Assembly (NCBI GenBank): GCA_000310025.1
Contig: FN648773.1
Location: forward strand, 1-47,406
Length of the DNA stretch: 47,406 nt
Direction of reading: 5' to 3'
Origin: Ectocarpus siliculosus
Lineage: Eukaryota > Sar > Phaeophyceae > Ectocarpales > Ectocarpaceae
The translations under genes were made by a program, and so were the position numbers. The notes beneath the pieces are model-generated. The model had not been told where the DNA came from and searched no databases. It worked only from the letters and a program-made list of their open reading frames with translations. Below are positions 22,631 through 32,393 of this stretch, in pieces (position 1 is the stretch's first letter; each line of letters begins with the position of its first letter).

Positions 22631-22884
22631 TGTTCGTGGGTCTACGGACATGGTTTGGATATGTTAGCCGTACCTACAAGTGTGACGCAGATGGTGTAGA
22701 ACCTTTTAGGTAGGGGTACGGTGATGATGCACCGGGGCCCCCTTTTGTTGTGTGCAGCAGCCCTGCTGCCACTCCTCCTCTCTGAGCACGACAGCGCCCT
22801 GGGTACGGGCGTTGCCTCACCGTCTGAAGTTAATACACTACACAAACAATACCCGATAAGTACGCGGAGTACGGCCGACAAACA
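22631..22884 (+). repeat. Copia 5' LTR
   Basis: Begins TGTTCGTGGG and ends CCGACAAACA. No standard TGG primer-binding site is obvious right after it (CTCTAGAGTTTAG). Confidence 0.93.
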
Positions 22885-22932
22885 CTCTAGAGTTTAGATT
22901 GATTGTCCCTCGAGGGATAGCCGCATCGGGTC

Positions 22933-24618
22933 ATGTCTGCGTCGGACAGCGGTTCCGTCGCAGGGCTGGGGGAAGAGACCTCAGCCACGCAACAGCAACA
23001 CGCCGAGGATCCGGCGATTGCGAGGCTGGAGGGCCAGTTATCGCAGCTGATGAGCGTAGTGATGGAGTTGAAGAGGAAGGAGCCTGGTGACGCCGTGGCG
23101 GGCGATGCCAGTAGGGGCGGCGGTGCTGCCGTCCCAAGCCAGAGAGAGGCTCTGCCGCCTGGGGGCGGCGGGGCGTTTTCCCGGGAAACGGCCCGTGATG
23201 GGCGAAATCACCCGCGGGAAAGCAGCTGGGACAACATACCGGGAGCGAGTCCTGGGGTTCCAGCGAGAGTGACGACTGGCTGGGCAGGTAGATCGGGAGC
23301 GAATCCTGTGGGGCCAGCCGGAATGAGCCCGGGCGTAGGACCGGACCGCGGGGAAGCGAGGGGGTTAAACCCCCAAGGTGAGCAAACCGCAATTCGAGGG
23401 GCCGGAGCATTTTTTGATGGGTACAGCAGTAGTAGCCAAAAACGTGTTACGGTCAATGCACCGCGTCTCGAAGGGGAGAGTCGCGGCCACGGGTACGACT
23501 CGTGGAGGAAGGCCCTTATTCAAGCCGCAAAAACCGTAGGCTTGGACGGGCAGCTTATCGGCAACGCCGAGAAGCACGCACCCGTCGGTGACCCAAACAG
23601 GCCTAGCTCGGAGCTGTATAGCTTGGGCTACACAAGTGATGAGGTTCAGAGGGGCCTCCAGGCGTTCCACTTTGTGACTACAGCCATCGTCCGAGAAGCC
23701 GACAAGGCAATCGTGAATGAATGCGAGACCGCAAAGGAGATCCTTGCGGAGCTCGACAAAGTACACAACCCGGAGTCGCAGGGCTCGAAACAAGCCCTCA
23801 TGAAGAAGATGTTTCGATTCACGATCCCCGCACACAGCAACAGCAACCCTGTCGAGCATCCATACACGCTCGAGCTGCTGTACTCACGACTGCGGGAAAA
23901 AGGGCTCAACGCTGAGACACCCTTTGTTCTCGCACACTTTGTCGATGCCCTTCCACCCGAGTACCAACAAGCCAAATTCTTGTTGGAGACGGCTACAAAC
24001 CTGGACCGGGGCGAGATAATCAGGGTAGTCAGTACCGTGCACGCGAGCCTCCCGGAGGGGAGGAGGGCCACGAAGGGCCAGCGGAAGGCGGAGCATGCTT
24101 TCCTCGCGAGCGACGGTGGCAACAGGGGCGGAGCGCCCGGCCGCAACAGCGGCGGCCACAGCAAGGGCGGCGGCGGCGGTGGCAGCCAGAAGGGGAAAGG
24201 GGGTGGTCGCAAGGGCGGTGGTGGTGGCAACAGCGGCGGAGGCGGCGGCGGTGCAGGTAGCATGCACGGCCGCTGCTTCCGGTGCGGAGAGAAGGGTCAC
24301 CAGGCGGCCGCCTGTACCAAGCCGGAGCCCCTGCGATGCGAGAAATGCCTGGGCTACGGACACGACAAGAGCAAGTGCTCGTCCGAGCAGGCGGTGCTCG
24401 CGGTGGAGCTGCCGGTCTTGGACGCCACCGCACTGGACGTGGCAGAGGAGGCGCTAGTGGTCCGTGACTTCACAGGCGAGTGGAACAGAGTCGTTGATCG
24501 AGGGGGTGTAGAGCAGGCCAGGCAGGAAAGGTTTGTGGCCGATACCGGCGCAACCAACCACATGTTCCCGAGCGCTAACGCGTTCGAAAAAACTACCATG
24601 AGTGCGATCGACGTTTGA
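22933..24618 (+). CDS. Copia Gag and start of protease
   Basis: 561 residues starting MSASDSGSV, 48 bases after the 5' LTR. The central region resembles a copia-type capsid (DSWRKALIQAAK to about residue 380). A Gly/Lys-rich basic segment leads to two perfect CX2CX4HX4C zinc knuckles (CFRCGEKGHQAAAC and CEKCLGYGHDKSKC, about residues 448-482). The aspartic protease active site DTGATNH is at residue 537. The frame stops at TGA just after SAIDV, and the protease continues in the -1 frame from 24615. The function is particle assembly and polyprotein cleavage. Confidence 0.88.
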   Translation: MSASDSGSVAGLGEETSATQQQHAEDPAIARLEGQLSQLMSVVMELKRKEPGDAVAGDASRGGGAAVPSQREALPPGGGGAFSRETARDGRNHPRESSWDNIPGASPGVPARVTTGWAGRSGANPVGPAGMSPGVGPDRGEARGLNPQGEQTAIRGAGAFFDGYSSSSQKRVTVNAPRLEGESRGHGYDSWRKALIQAAKTVGLDGQLIGNAEKHAPVGDPNRPSSELYSLGYTSDEVQRGLQAFHFVTTAIVREADKAIVNECETAKEILAELDKVHNPESQGSKQALMKKMFRFTIPAHSNSNPVEHPYTLELLYSRLREKGLNAETPFVLAHFVDALPPEYQQAKFLLETATNLDRGEIIRVVSTVHASLPEGRRATKGQRKAEHAFLASDGGNRGGAPGRNSGGHSKGGGGGGSQKGKGGGRKGGGGGNSGGGGGGAGSMHGRCFRCGEKGHQAAACTKPEPLRCEKCLGYGHDKSKCSSEQAVLAVELPVLDATALDVAEEALVVRDFTGEWNRVVDRGGVEQARQERFVADTGATNHMFPSANAFEKTTMSAIDV

Positions 24619-25472
24619 GTGTCGCCGCAGGGAAGCAAGCCTTCGCCATAGTAGGCTACGGCGACGTGAGGGTGTCCATCGGTTCTCGCGTTGGGACCAC
24701 AGACCTGCTGTTGAAACGGGTCGCTCATGTGCCGGAGCTGAATTACAACCTCGTGTCCCTCACAGCCCTTTTGAAGCAAACCAAGGGCCGCTTAGCCGCA
24801 GACGAGCGTGAGTTGGAGGTGTTCGTTGGTGGGGGGGAGTCGGTGTACTTCCCTCTATGGGGGGACCTGTTCGTTCAGACTGGTCACCGCATAGAGTCGG
24901 GTAGGGAACTAGCCTGTGCCATAATTGCTCCTGGTAACGCGAAAGCGAACCGCACCCCCGTTGACATCAACGACTTCCACTGCGCGCACGGCCACTCCCA
25001 CGAGGTGCTGCTGAAGAACACGGCGAAGCAGCAAGGGGTGACTCTGGTGGGCCAGCTCCGGGAGTGCATGGGGTGCTCGACGGCAAAGGGGCTATCCAAG
25101 CCCATCCCCAACAGGACGTCAACCCGAGCAGTTAAGAAACTGCAGAGAGTGTTCGTGGATTTGAGTGGGAAGGCAAGGGTGCAGAGCTTGGGGGGGAAGT
25201 GGTACACTCTCATTGTAAGGGATGACTGCACGAGGTGGAACCGCGTCTACTTCTTGAAAAACAAGTCAGACGCTGCAGAGGCATTCGAGAGATACCTAGC
25301 GGAAAACAGGGCAGACGGAGCCCCATCCGAGGTCATGGTCGTGCGGTCTGACAACGGAGGAGAGTTTTTCGAGGGAGAGTTCGGAAAGCTGTGCCGCAAG
25401 TATTGCATCAAGCAGGAGTTCACCCCCGCATACAGCCCAGAATACAACGGTGTAGCTGAGAGAGCACTCGGG
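24615..25472 (+). CDS. Copia protease remainder and integrase core
   Basis: The frame reads SVAAGKQAFAIVGYGDV, the second half of the copia protease, then a GAG-pre-integrase HHCC finger (HCAHGHSH...CMGC) and the integrase core. Catalytic residues are D182 (VFVDLSG), D246 (RSDNGGEF) and E282 (GVAERAL), with exact DD35E spacing. An extra G in a GGG run at 25470-25472 shifts the frame right after the catalytic glutamate. Out-of-frame coding continues to 25778 but is not homologous. The product would insert cDNA into the host genome. Confidence 0.85.
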
Positions 25473-25850
25473 ACTGATAAAGGATGCAGCACTAGCCGCC
25501 CGCATACAAGCGACGATTCTTTACCCCGAAGCACCAAGCTACCCCTCCCTTTGGGCCGAAGCCACAGCTTGGGCATGCAACGCCCTGAACTGCACCTCCA
25601 CCACATCCAACCCGGACAAGAAATCGCCGTACGAAATGTGGCACGGGCACCCACCTCCCCCAGAGGCGACGTACCCGTTCCTCAAACCCGCCGTATACAA
25701 GGTCAAGCGCACGCACAAGTCAGAGCCGAAAGCAAAAAAGTGTTTTTACCTCGGCCCTGGAATCAACACAAACCGTGATTGCGTACGCATCCTGAACGAA
25801 AAACGCCAAGCGATCACCACTCGCAACTTCATCCTGGCAATCTGTGCCCG
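25473..25850 (+). pseudogene. Copia integrase C-terminal part (shifted frame)
   Basis: After the +1 shift the frame reads GLIKDAALAARIQATILYP and continues through SPYEMWHGHPP, the conserved copia integrase C-terminal segment, to KKCFYLGPG. It loses frame again near 25850, where the next frame (25844 onward) takes over. It makes sense only as a continuation of the upstream integrase. Confidence 0.75.
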
Positions 25851-27184
25851 CCGCCCCGACCGCGCACCCCCAGCCGCTGCCTCCCATTGCAGAGGAGGAC
25901 GAGGAGCTCACGACTGGGGAGCACGAGGGCGGAGGGGGTGCGTCATGCCACGGTGGAGGGAGGGCGGAGGGAGAACCTGAGGATGGAGGTTTCCACCTTG
26001 ACACGACGGCAAACCCGGGGCCCGCGGAGCCGCCCGCGCGCGATGCGCCGGCGGCGCCGCCGGCCGCGCCCCAGGAGTCGGGCGCGGGCGACGCTGGCGA
26101 TGGCGCCCCCTCGAGCAGGGAGGGCGCGAGCGTCGCCCCATCTACCACGTCGACCGGGAGGGCCGATGTGGGCGGCGGCGAGGACGACCGCCGCAGCAGC
26201 AGCAGCAGCAGCAGCAGCAGCCGCGGTGGCGGCGGCAGCAGCAGCAGCAGCGGTGGCGGCAGCGACAGCGGCAGCGACACGGATATTCCGGCGCTCCGCG
26301 GGCCCGAGGAACGGAGGCTCGCCCGCTTTGGCGAGCCGGCCGAACTCACCAGCCGCCGACTCAGGGAGAACCCTCGCCGGAACACGAGGTACGAGTCGTC
26401 AACGAGTGCCGAAGGTCTGCTCGCCCGCCATGCATCGGCGGCCGGGCTGCCCACCCTGCCCATCACCAGCACGGAGGAGTACACCCACTGGATGCTCGCG
26501 TGTGTGGTCGACGTGGTGGAAGGGCTAGAGGCGAGGGCGGTGCAAGCGCTGCTGTGCGAGCGCGCGGAGGAGGCCAACATCGCGCGCCAAGAGGCAGAGG
26601 ACTTCCTGCTGGGAGCGGAGGACCTCGTGCTCAACTCTCCAGACGCCTTCGTGAGGGCCCTGGCGTCGACCGAGCTGAGTACAGAATCCCCCATAGGCAA
26701 GCGTCCGAGTGACGTTGAATCCCCCCCCATGACCGTAGCCGGCGTTGCCAAGTCTGTGTACAGAGAGGGGTGGGAACAGGCCATGAGGGAAGAGTTCGAT
26801 GGACACTTGGACACGGGAACGTTTTCATTCGTAGACGGTACGCCAGAGGGGCGTAGACCTGTGAGTTCTAAGTGGCGTTTTACTTGGAAGACGAACAAGG
26901 AGGGGAAAATCGAGAAGTTCAAAGCGCGTCTGGTCGCTAGGGGTTTTTCGCAAATTCCGAATGTGGACTACTTCTACTCATCCTCCCCTTGCCCATCATC
27001 CGCATCCATTAAACTGATGCTTGCGGTAGCCAATGAGAAATCATTGAAACTCAACCACTGGGATGTCAAGCAGGCGTTTACACACGCTAAGTTAGACGAG
27101 GATGTGTTCTTGAGGCTCCCCGCGGGGTGCGGGGAAAAATCCCACAAAGTTGTGAAGGCTGAGCGTGCTATTTACGGCTTGAAG
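25844..27184 (+). CDS. Copia linker and reverse transcriptase N-terminal half
   Basis: A long low-complexity linker (Ala/Pro/Gly-rich with poly-Ser runs encoded by AGC repeats at 26193-26275) precedes the copia RT: AMREEFDGHLDTGTFSFV, SSKWRFTWK, KARLVARGFSQ and the motif-A aspartate in HWDVKQAFTHAKLDEDVFL. At IYGLK an extra G at 27184/27185 breaks the frame. The original frame runs on to 27325 with unrelated residues. Confidence 0.85.
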
Positions 27185-28265
27185 GCAGAGCGGCAGGCAG
27201 TGGGGGTACCACGCTGCCGACACGCTTGTAGAAAACGGGTTCGAGCAGTGCAAGGCGGACCCGTGCGTCTTCCGCAAGATGAAAGACGGTGTCGTGGTGA
27301 TGATTATCGTGATTTATGTGGATGACATTCTGGTGGCTGGGTCTGATGATGATTGCAAGGAGTTGCTCGCTTCCCTCAACAAGGCATTCCCCACTAAAGA
27401 CCTTGGAGAGTGTGTGTGGTTCGACGGGTGTGCCGTTGAGAGAGACCTAGAGGCTGGGACCCTTAGAATCTCCCAAACCGCGTACATTGACAGCATCGTG
27501 AATCGCTTTGATGTGCAATCGACCTCCCCCATCCCTGCTTCCCCTGGTGCTGACCTAGGACCGAAGCGAGATGACGAAAGTGGAGGGGAGTGGCCGGTGA
27601 GGGAGGCCATCGGCAGCATGATGTGGGTGTCGACGTTCTCGCGCCCGGACATCTCGTTCGCTGTGCGTGCGGTAGCGCGCCACGCCCACGCCCCTGCCGA
27701 GAGGCACTGGAAGGCGATACGGAAGATCCTCGCCTACCTCAAAGAGACGAAGGACCTCGGGATCACCTACAAACGGGGATCGGGGCTGGGGCTGGCGGTG
27801 TACGTGGACGCTAGCTACGCCGACGCTGAGGATAGACGTTCGGTGTCAGGGCTGGCAACAACGGTTGGAGGAACCGTCATCAGCCACGGTAGCAAGACGC
27901 AAGCTATCGTATCTTTGTCGTCTACGGAGGCAGAGTACATTGCTGCCGGAGAGGGTGTGAAAGAAGCTTTGTTTGTGCGTGCAGTGCTTTCGTTTATTGC
28001 CCCAGAGACCAGCGGCGGTAGCATTCAGGTCCTTGAGGACAATCAGGGGGCCATGGCTTTGGTGCAGAACCCCCTTAGCTCAGCGCGTAGCAAGCACATC
28101 GACGTGCGGTACCACTTCATTCGTGGATTGTTTAGGTCGGGTGACATCTCGATCAAGTTTGTGTCGACGTCGGAGCAACATGCAGACATGCTCACCAAGG
28201 CTCTTAGCAAGAGCAACCTGCAGTACCACCGGAAAAAGCTGATGAATTTGCCGGAGCTTCTGTAG
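27185..28265 (+). CDS. Copia reverse transcriptase C-terminal half and RNase H
   Basis: The frame continues from the shift and contains the catalytic YVDD (VIYVDDILVAG), copia RT conserved segments (SMMWVSTFSRPDISFAV) and RNase H: the VYVDASYAD aspartates, SLSSTEAEYIA and EDNQGAMAL. It ends with the typical SKHIDVRYHFIR and HADMLTKAL, at a TAG 310 bases before the 3' LTR. The product synthesises cDNA and degrades the RNA template. Confidence 0.87.
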
Positions 28266-28575
28266 GATTTTCTAGCGCTTGGGGAAGGTCATGTATACCA
28301 TGCGGGGAAAGATGCATTACTGTCGCGGGCTGTGTCCCAATGGCAGGAGTAGGAGGCTTGCCTCGCATTCTTGTCTTCGCCTTGGCCTTCCTGATAAGTG
28401 CGGCCGTTGTGATCCGCCGTGATAGCAATGGTTTGTGTTGGATGGGATTTATTTTCGAGGGGTTTTGCCCGGGCGCCGGGTTTCCCCTCGACCACCGTAT
28501 TGGCATTTTATTGATGTATCCGGGGTGTTTTTGCCCCACTGATGGTTAGTCACTTGCGTGAAGAACCAGGGAGGG
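28266..28575 (+). other. Copia 3' untranslated region
   Basis: No conserved gene. A 69-codon frame (28340-28549) encodes one hydrophobic segment (ILVFALAFLISAAVVI). There is no sign that it is used. Confidence 0.6.
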
Positions 28576-28829
28576 TGTTCGTGGGTCTACGGACATGGTT
28601 TGGATATGTTAGCCGTACGTACAAGTGTGACGCAGATGGTGTAGAACCTTTTAGGTAGGGGTACGGTGATGATGCACCGGGGCCCCCTTTTGTTGTGTGC
28701 AGCAGCCCTGCTGCCACTCCTCCTCTCTGAGCACGACAGCGCCCTGGGTACGGGCGTTGCCTCACCGTCTGAAGTTAATACACTACACAAACAATACCCG
28801 ATAAGTACGCGGAGTACGGCCGACAAACA
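28576..28829 (+). repeat. Copia 3' LTR
   Basis: 254 bp, identical by eye to the 5' LTR apart from one base, flanked by CATGT. Confidence 0.93.
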
Positions 28830-28834
28830 CATGT

Positions 28835-29111
28835 GATCGTGGTTGATCATGGTTATTTGGCGCCGTCGGATGCTATGACGTGACGTCATGCTAGATCAGG
28901 GCTTTATGCCGAGACATGTGCCTTCTGATCAGTGTGTGCGTACAGGCGATCTATGGTCGTGTGTGCGTGGGATATTGTGAGTTTAAGCGTTAATCAAGAG
29001 AAAGAGAACAACGGAAAGCAACAACAACAACCTGCTGCTGTGGTCGGACAAGAGAGTTCCACACAGCTCAAAGGTGATTGATTCTGAAGGAAGGGGTCAA
29101 ATACCATTACA
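28835..29111 (+). repeat. Chromovirus 5' LTR, second fragment
   Basis: Resumes the chromovirus LTR after the copia element, from GATCGTGGTTGATCATGG to ATTACA. It contains TGACGTGACGTCA at 28876-28888, also present in the 3' LTR. Compared with the 3' LTR there are a few substitutions, a CAA indel and a longer indel near GTGAGTT. Confidence 0.9.
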
Positions 29112-29232
29112 CTGGCGTTGTTGGTTTTGGTCGTGTTGCTTGATTCTTGCGTTCAGTTGATTTTGATTTTTCGCTTTTTTGCAGTCTGCTGAATAGCGGC
29201 AAGCAAGGCAACAGCCTTGGCCCTGCTTCGGC

Positions 29233-29670
29233 ATGTCGGCTCCTGATGAGCCGCGAGGTAGCAGCGACTCTGCTGCTTCGACCCCGGTCCCGTTGTCGCC
29301 GCACAACACTCCTGATGATGATGATTCGCATGCTTCGCGTAGCTCGCTCCGTGTTGATGAGGACCCGCCGACTGCCTCTTTGCATGTTCGCGGTCAGACT
29401 TTTCAGCAGCAGCAGCAGCAGCAGCAGCAGCCACGATCGCGATCGCAATTCGAAAGCACGTTAGCAGACGTAGACTCTCAGGAAGATGATGTTGCACGAT
29501 CGCACACTGAAGGCCTTGGTCGCGCGCCGCGCTCCAGGTCTGTGCCCTCTCGTGACTCAGCTCGCCGCTGGTCATCAGATGTGGTACACCACCCTGAGAC
29601 ACCTGCAGAAATGTGCTTCTTATCGACCAATATAAAACACGAAAAAAAAAACGAAACCGTATTTTCTTGA
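29233..29670 (+). CDS. Possible chromovirus Gag N-terminal segment
   Basis: 145 codons starting MSAPDEPRG, 122 bases after the LTR. The sequence is acidic, Ser-rich and disordered with a nine-residue glutamine tract. The last 20 or so residues (NIKHEKKNETVFS) look unrelated. Its position suggests the start of Gag, but it is separated by about 1 kb without a consistent frame from the next Gag-like segment, so assignment is tentative. Confidence 0.4.
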   Translation: MSAPDEPRGSSDSAASTPVPLSPHNTPDDDDSHASRSSLRVDEDPPTASLHVRGQTFQQQQQQQQQPRSRSQFESTLADVDSQEDDVARSHTEGLGRAPRSRSVPSRDSARRWSSDVVHHPETPAEMCFLSTNIKHEKKNETVFS

Positions 29671-30701
29671 ACATATATGGAGGCGTTTTTCCCCGAAAGC
29701 GTGAAAGGAAGGAGCCGTCTTTTTTTGGGGCTTGCTACTTTCACGAATCCGTGTTTTTGACAGAAGCATCGGACAAGCGCACCGCGGGCGCTGTAACATC
29801 ACTGAGAACGCTAGAAAGACCTGCCAGACTCACGTCCAGGTCTGTTGTGGAGATGGACAAGCGGCAGCAGCGGCGTTCAGTCCGTTCTTGGCCCAAAACT
29901 AGGCATTGCGTGGTGCTCTCGTCTTCAACTGCTGCTGTTGGTGCTTGGGGATTTTTTTCAATCACACATAGCAAACACGGAAACAGTAGAACGAGTACAG
30001 CAGCAGCAGCAAGACCTCCAACGCGCTGATTCCTTCGGTTCGGCTGTCCATATGATACCATCTCCTGGCGCCGTGCTGCTTCGTGGGTATTGGGTGCTTG
30101 GGTGCTACTCAATAAAGTGTGTTCGAGACGTGTGCTACCTCACCAAAATGCCGTTGGAAAAAATGCGGCGAGATGATGCGTTTTTGGTCGGACGCATCAA
30201 CATCAATCCACGGCACCACGCAGCAGTAGAGCAACAGGACCTCCGACACGCTAATTCTTTCGGATTGGCCATCTATATGATGCTGGCCGTCAGCGCGACT
30301 GCCGCCCTATGATTGTTGAGCTCGTCTACCTTTGGGTAGGTGGTGGTCAAAGATGGGAGTCGCAACCGTGAAAAATGAGCTGGCAAACTGAAGATATCGC
30401 AAGCAACACCCAGGTGGCGACACTCTGCCCTGAACCTGTTGTTGCTGAAAACTGAAAATAGCAGGCCAGGTGGACGGGATCTTTCTAAGTGTGTTGTCCT
30501 CTGTGTCGGGTGCTGCTCATTGCGCTTTCACCGCTTCTCTATGGTGAGCAAAACCATGTCAACCTGTTGTGTGTCGAGCAAAACGTGTATAATTCAGGGA
30601 AGGAAACGTGCCTTTCGCGATGACATCACGATTTTCCAAGCGTCCTTGCCTGGTCATGAAATTACCGAAAAACGACTACACCCAGTTGTACCCCATCGTA
30701 A
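29671..30701 (+). other. Gag-splitting stretch without clear coding
   Basis: No recognisable protein. It contains a duplicated segment about 225 bases apart (CCTCCAACGCGCTGATTCCTT at about 30015 and CCTCCGACACGCTAATTCTTT at about 30239). It may be an insertion, a leader or decayed gag sequence; no terminal repeats were found. Confidence 0.4.
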
Positions 30702-31778
30702 CGCAATCTCGTCTGTTGGCCCTCCACCCAGCTCACCGGCTCTAATGAGCATGGTTTACAGCAGGCTCGCACTTACCCTTCGGGGTATGGTTCGCAGAGC
30801 CCCTCGCTCACCGATCCTACGGGATTTGGTTCGACGCGAAACCTTCCCACCGACCCACAGGGGTTCGGTGCGGAGCACACGCTCACCGGTCCTTCGGGAA
30901 TTGGTTCGACGCGAAACTCTCCCACCGACTCACAGGGGTTCGGTGCGGAGCCCTCGCTCACCGATCCTACGGGATTTGGTTCGACGCGAAACTCTCCCAC
31001 CGACCCACAGGGGTTCGGTGCGGAGCACACGCTCACCGGTCCTTCGGGACTTGGTTCGCAGCACATGGCGCTCACCGGCTCGAATGAGCTTGGTTCCGAG
31101 CCCCAGCACGCCGGCCCTGCGGGGTACGGTCTGCCATACCAGCAGCAAGGGCTGTTGCTGAAACCACCACTGTCCATCGCTCGAGGTGGTTATGTGGTAC
31201 CGCCCCCGGCCCAGCCGTCATACAGCCAAATGGCGCAAGGACCGCCGTACCTCAGCCTCCGAACGGGGGATGAATTGTTCCTTGACATTCCGGTGTCTAA
31301 CATCGCGCACGTGCACCAGCAGGCCTTCGCAGAAGCATGCAGGATACCAGTCACCAAGGCGGCTACAGTGCTGACGACGATGTCAGAAAGCTCGGAGAGA
31401 CCTACGGTCACTCTCCGTGAATTCATGCATCACGTCGCTCATGCCCCCACGGCAGACGCCCCGTTAGTCGAATCGGTAACGCGTCTTCTGCACGGGCTTC
31501 GCGGAGGTTACGCTAACCTTACAGGTGGCTACCGACCGGCGGAGGTCAACTGGTACCTTCCCCCTTCGATTCTGCCAACGACGTTTGGTGCTTCTGCAGC
31601 ATTCGCCAAGCAGACGGGCGATTTCCGTGTCGTCACTCACCGCAAGGTGAAGAAGGAGCGAGCTACCGACAGCAGCAGCTCCCACAGCCGTGGCAGACGT
31701 GGTCGTGGTAGTGGTCGAGGTTCTTCCAGCAACCGTGGACGTGGCAACAATAACGGTCACCGTCAACGTGGTTCGTAA
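30702..31778 (+). CDS. Chromovirus Gag-like segment 1: 25-residue repeats and RG-rich tail
   Basis: The frame opens after a TAA at 30699 and has no ATG until 31065, so the true start is unknown. Four units of about 75 bp (30800-31060) encode alternating LTDPTGFGSTRNSPTDPQGF- and LTGPSGIGSTRNSPT-type repeats. A compact domain follows (SLRTGDELFLDIPVSNIAHV, TREFMHHVAHAP-like region), then a basic RG-rich tail (RGRRGRGSGRGSSSNRGRG) typical of RNA binding. It stops at 31778, and an RS-rich frame follows one shift later. Confidence 0.5.
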   Translation, partial: RNLVCWPSTQLTGSNEHGLQQARTYPSGYGSQSPSLTDPTGFGSTRNLPTDPQGFGAEHTLTGPSGIGSTRNSPTDSQGFGAEPSLTDPTGFGSTRNSPTDPQGFGAEHTLTGPSGLGSQHMALTGSNELGSEPQHAGPAGYGLPYQQQGLLLKPPLSIARGGYVVPPPAQPSYSQMAQGPPYLSLRTGDELFLDIPVSNIAHVHQQAFAEACRIPVTKAATVLTTMSESSERPTVTLREFMHHVAHAPTADAPLVESVTRLLHGLRGGYANLTGGYRPAEVNWYLPPSILPTTFGASAAFAKQTGDFRVVTHRKVKKERATDSSSSHSRGRRGRGSGRGSSSNRGRGNNNGHRQRGS

Positions 31779-31810
31779 GGGTCGCGCTCTTCCGCAGCTA
31801 GCGAAAGTGA

Positions 31811-32191
31811 CGCGTCGGCTTCCGTGGCCGCTATAGCAGCTCCAAGAGATCGAATCGAGGCAAACGTGGCAAGAAGCACTCTGGGTCCAACGGCCGCCAA
31901 GCTGAGGTCGCTGTGGAACGCAAGCCTTCGGCGACTAAAAGCGTCAGCAAGGAGGACACGAGTCGTGGCCGCCGTCGTAGCCGGAGTCATAGCAGGAGCT
32001 GTAGCCCACGACACCGCCGCGGGCACCGAAGCAGCGACGGCTCGGAGGCACCAGCCTATGAGGATCACTCCCCTGTGGAGATCTTTGACGCAAACCAACA
32101 GCACCTGGCCACCGATCTCCCACTGGAGGAGCGTCTGGACCAACCCCTGACAGCCCCGCGTGATGACAGGCAAGTACCGTTGTTGGGGTGA
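31811..32191 (+). pseudogene. Chromovirus Gag-like segment 2: RS-rich
   Basis: This frame is open from a TGA at 31808 to a TGA at 32189 and encodes GFRGRYSSSKRSNRGKRGKK followed by an Arg/Ser-rich stretch (RGRRRSRSHSRSCSPRHRRG) and an acidic end. It continues the basic tail of segment 1 after a frame shift, so it is probably the same ancestral protein. Confidence 0.45.
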
Positions 32192-32393
32192 TGTTGCAGC
32201 CAGCGACCACTCATTGATATCACGCAACAGTGCATTCGTAGGCCATAACGCCCAACCGTTGTCGTCAACGACTGCTCGTGCTCGCCAAGTAGAGATAGAA
32301 AAGGCTGAAGCGCTTGCAGAAGCTGCACGAATCAGAGAGATCAGTGCGAAGTACATCAAGACGAAGTTTAGGGATATTCGTATACAACCATCG

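Larger units (their letters stand above)
22631..28829 (+). mobile_element. Ty1/copia LTR retrotransposon nested in the chromovirus 5' LTR
   Basis: The LTRs (22631-22884 and 28576-28829, 254 bp each) differ by one base by eye (C/G at about 22673). Target duplication CATGT is at 22626-22630 and 28830-28834. A polypurine tract (CAGGGAGGG) precedes the 3' LTR. Domain order Gag, protease, integrase, RT, RNase H is the Ty1/copia order. Four frame breaks split the coding region although the LTRs indicate a young insertion. Confidence 0.93.

Noticed and set aside
22933-23410. Minus-strand frames opposite copia gag
   Set aside because: Antisense of the Gag frame, which has zinc knuckles and a protease motif on the plus strand.
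28340-28549. Small membrane protein or env-like gene in the copia element
   Set aside because: Only one hydrophobic stretch in a short frame in the 3' UTR, with no support from other copies.
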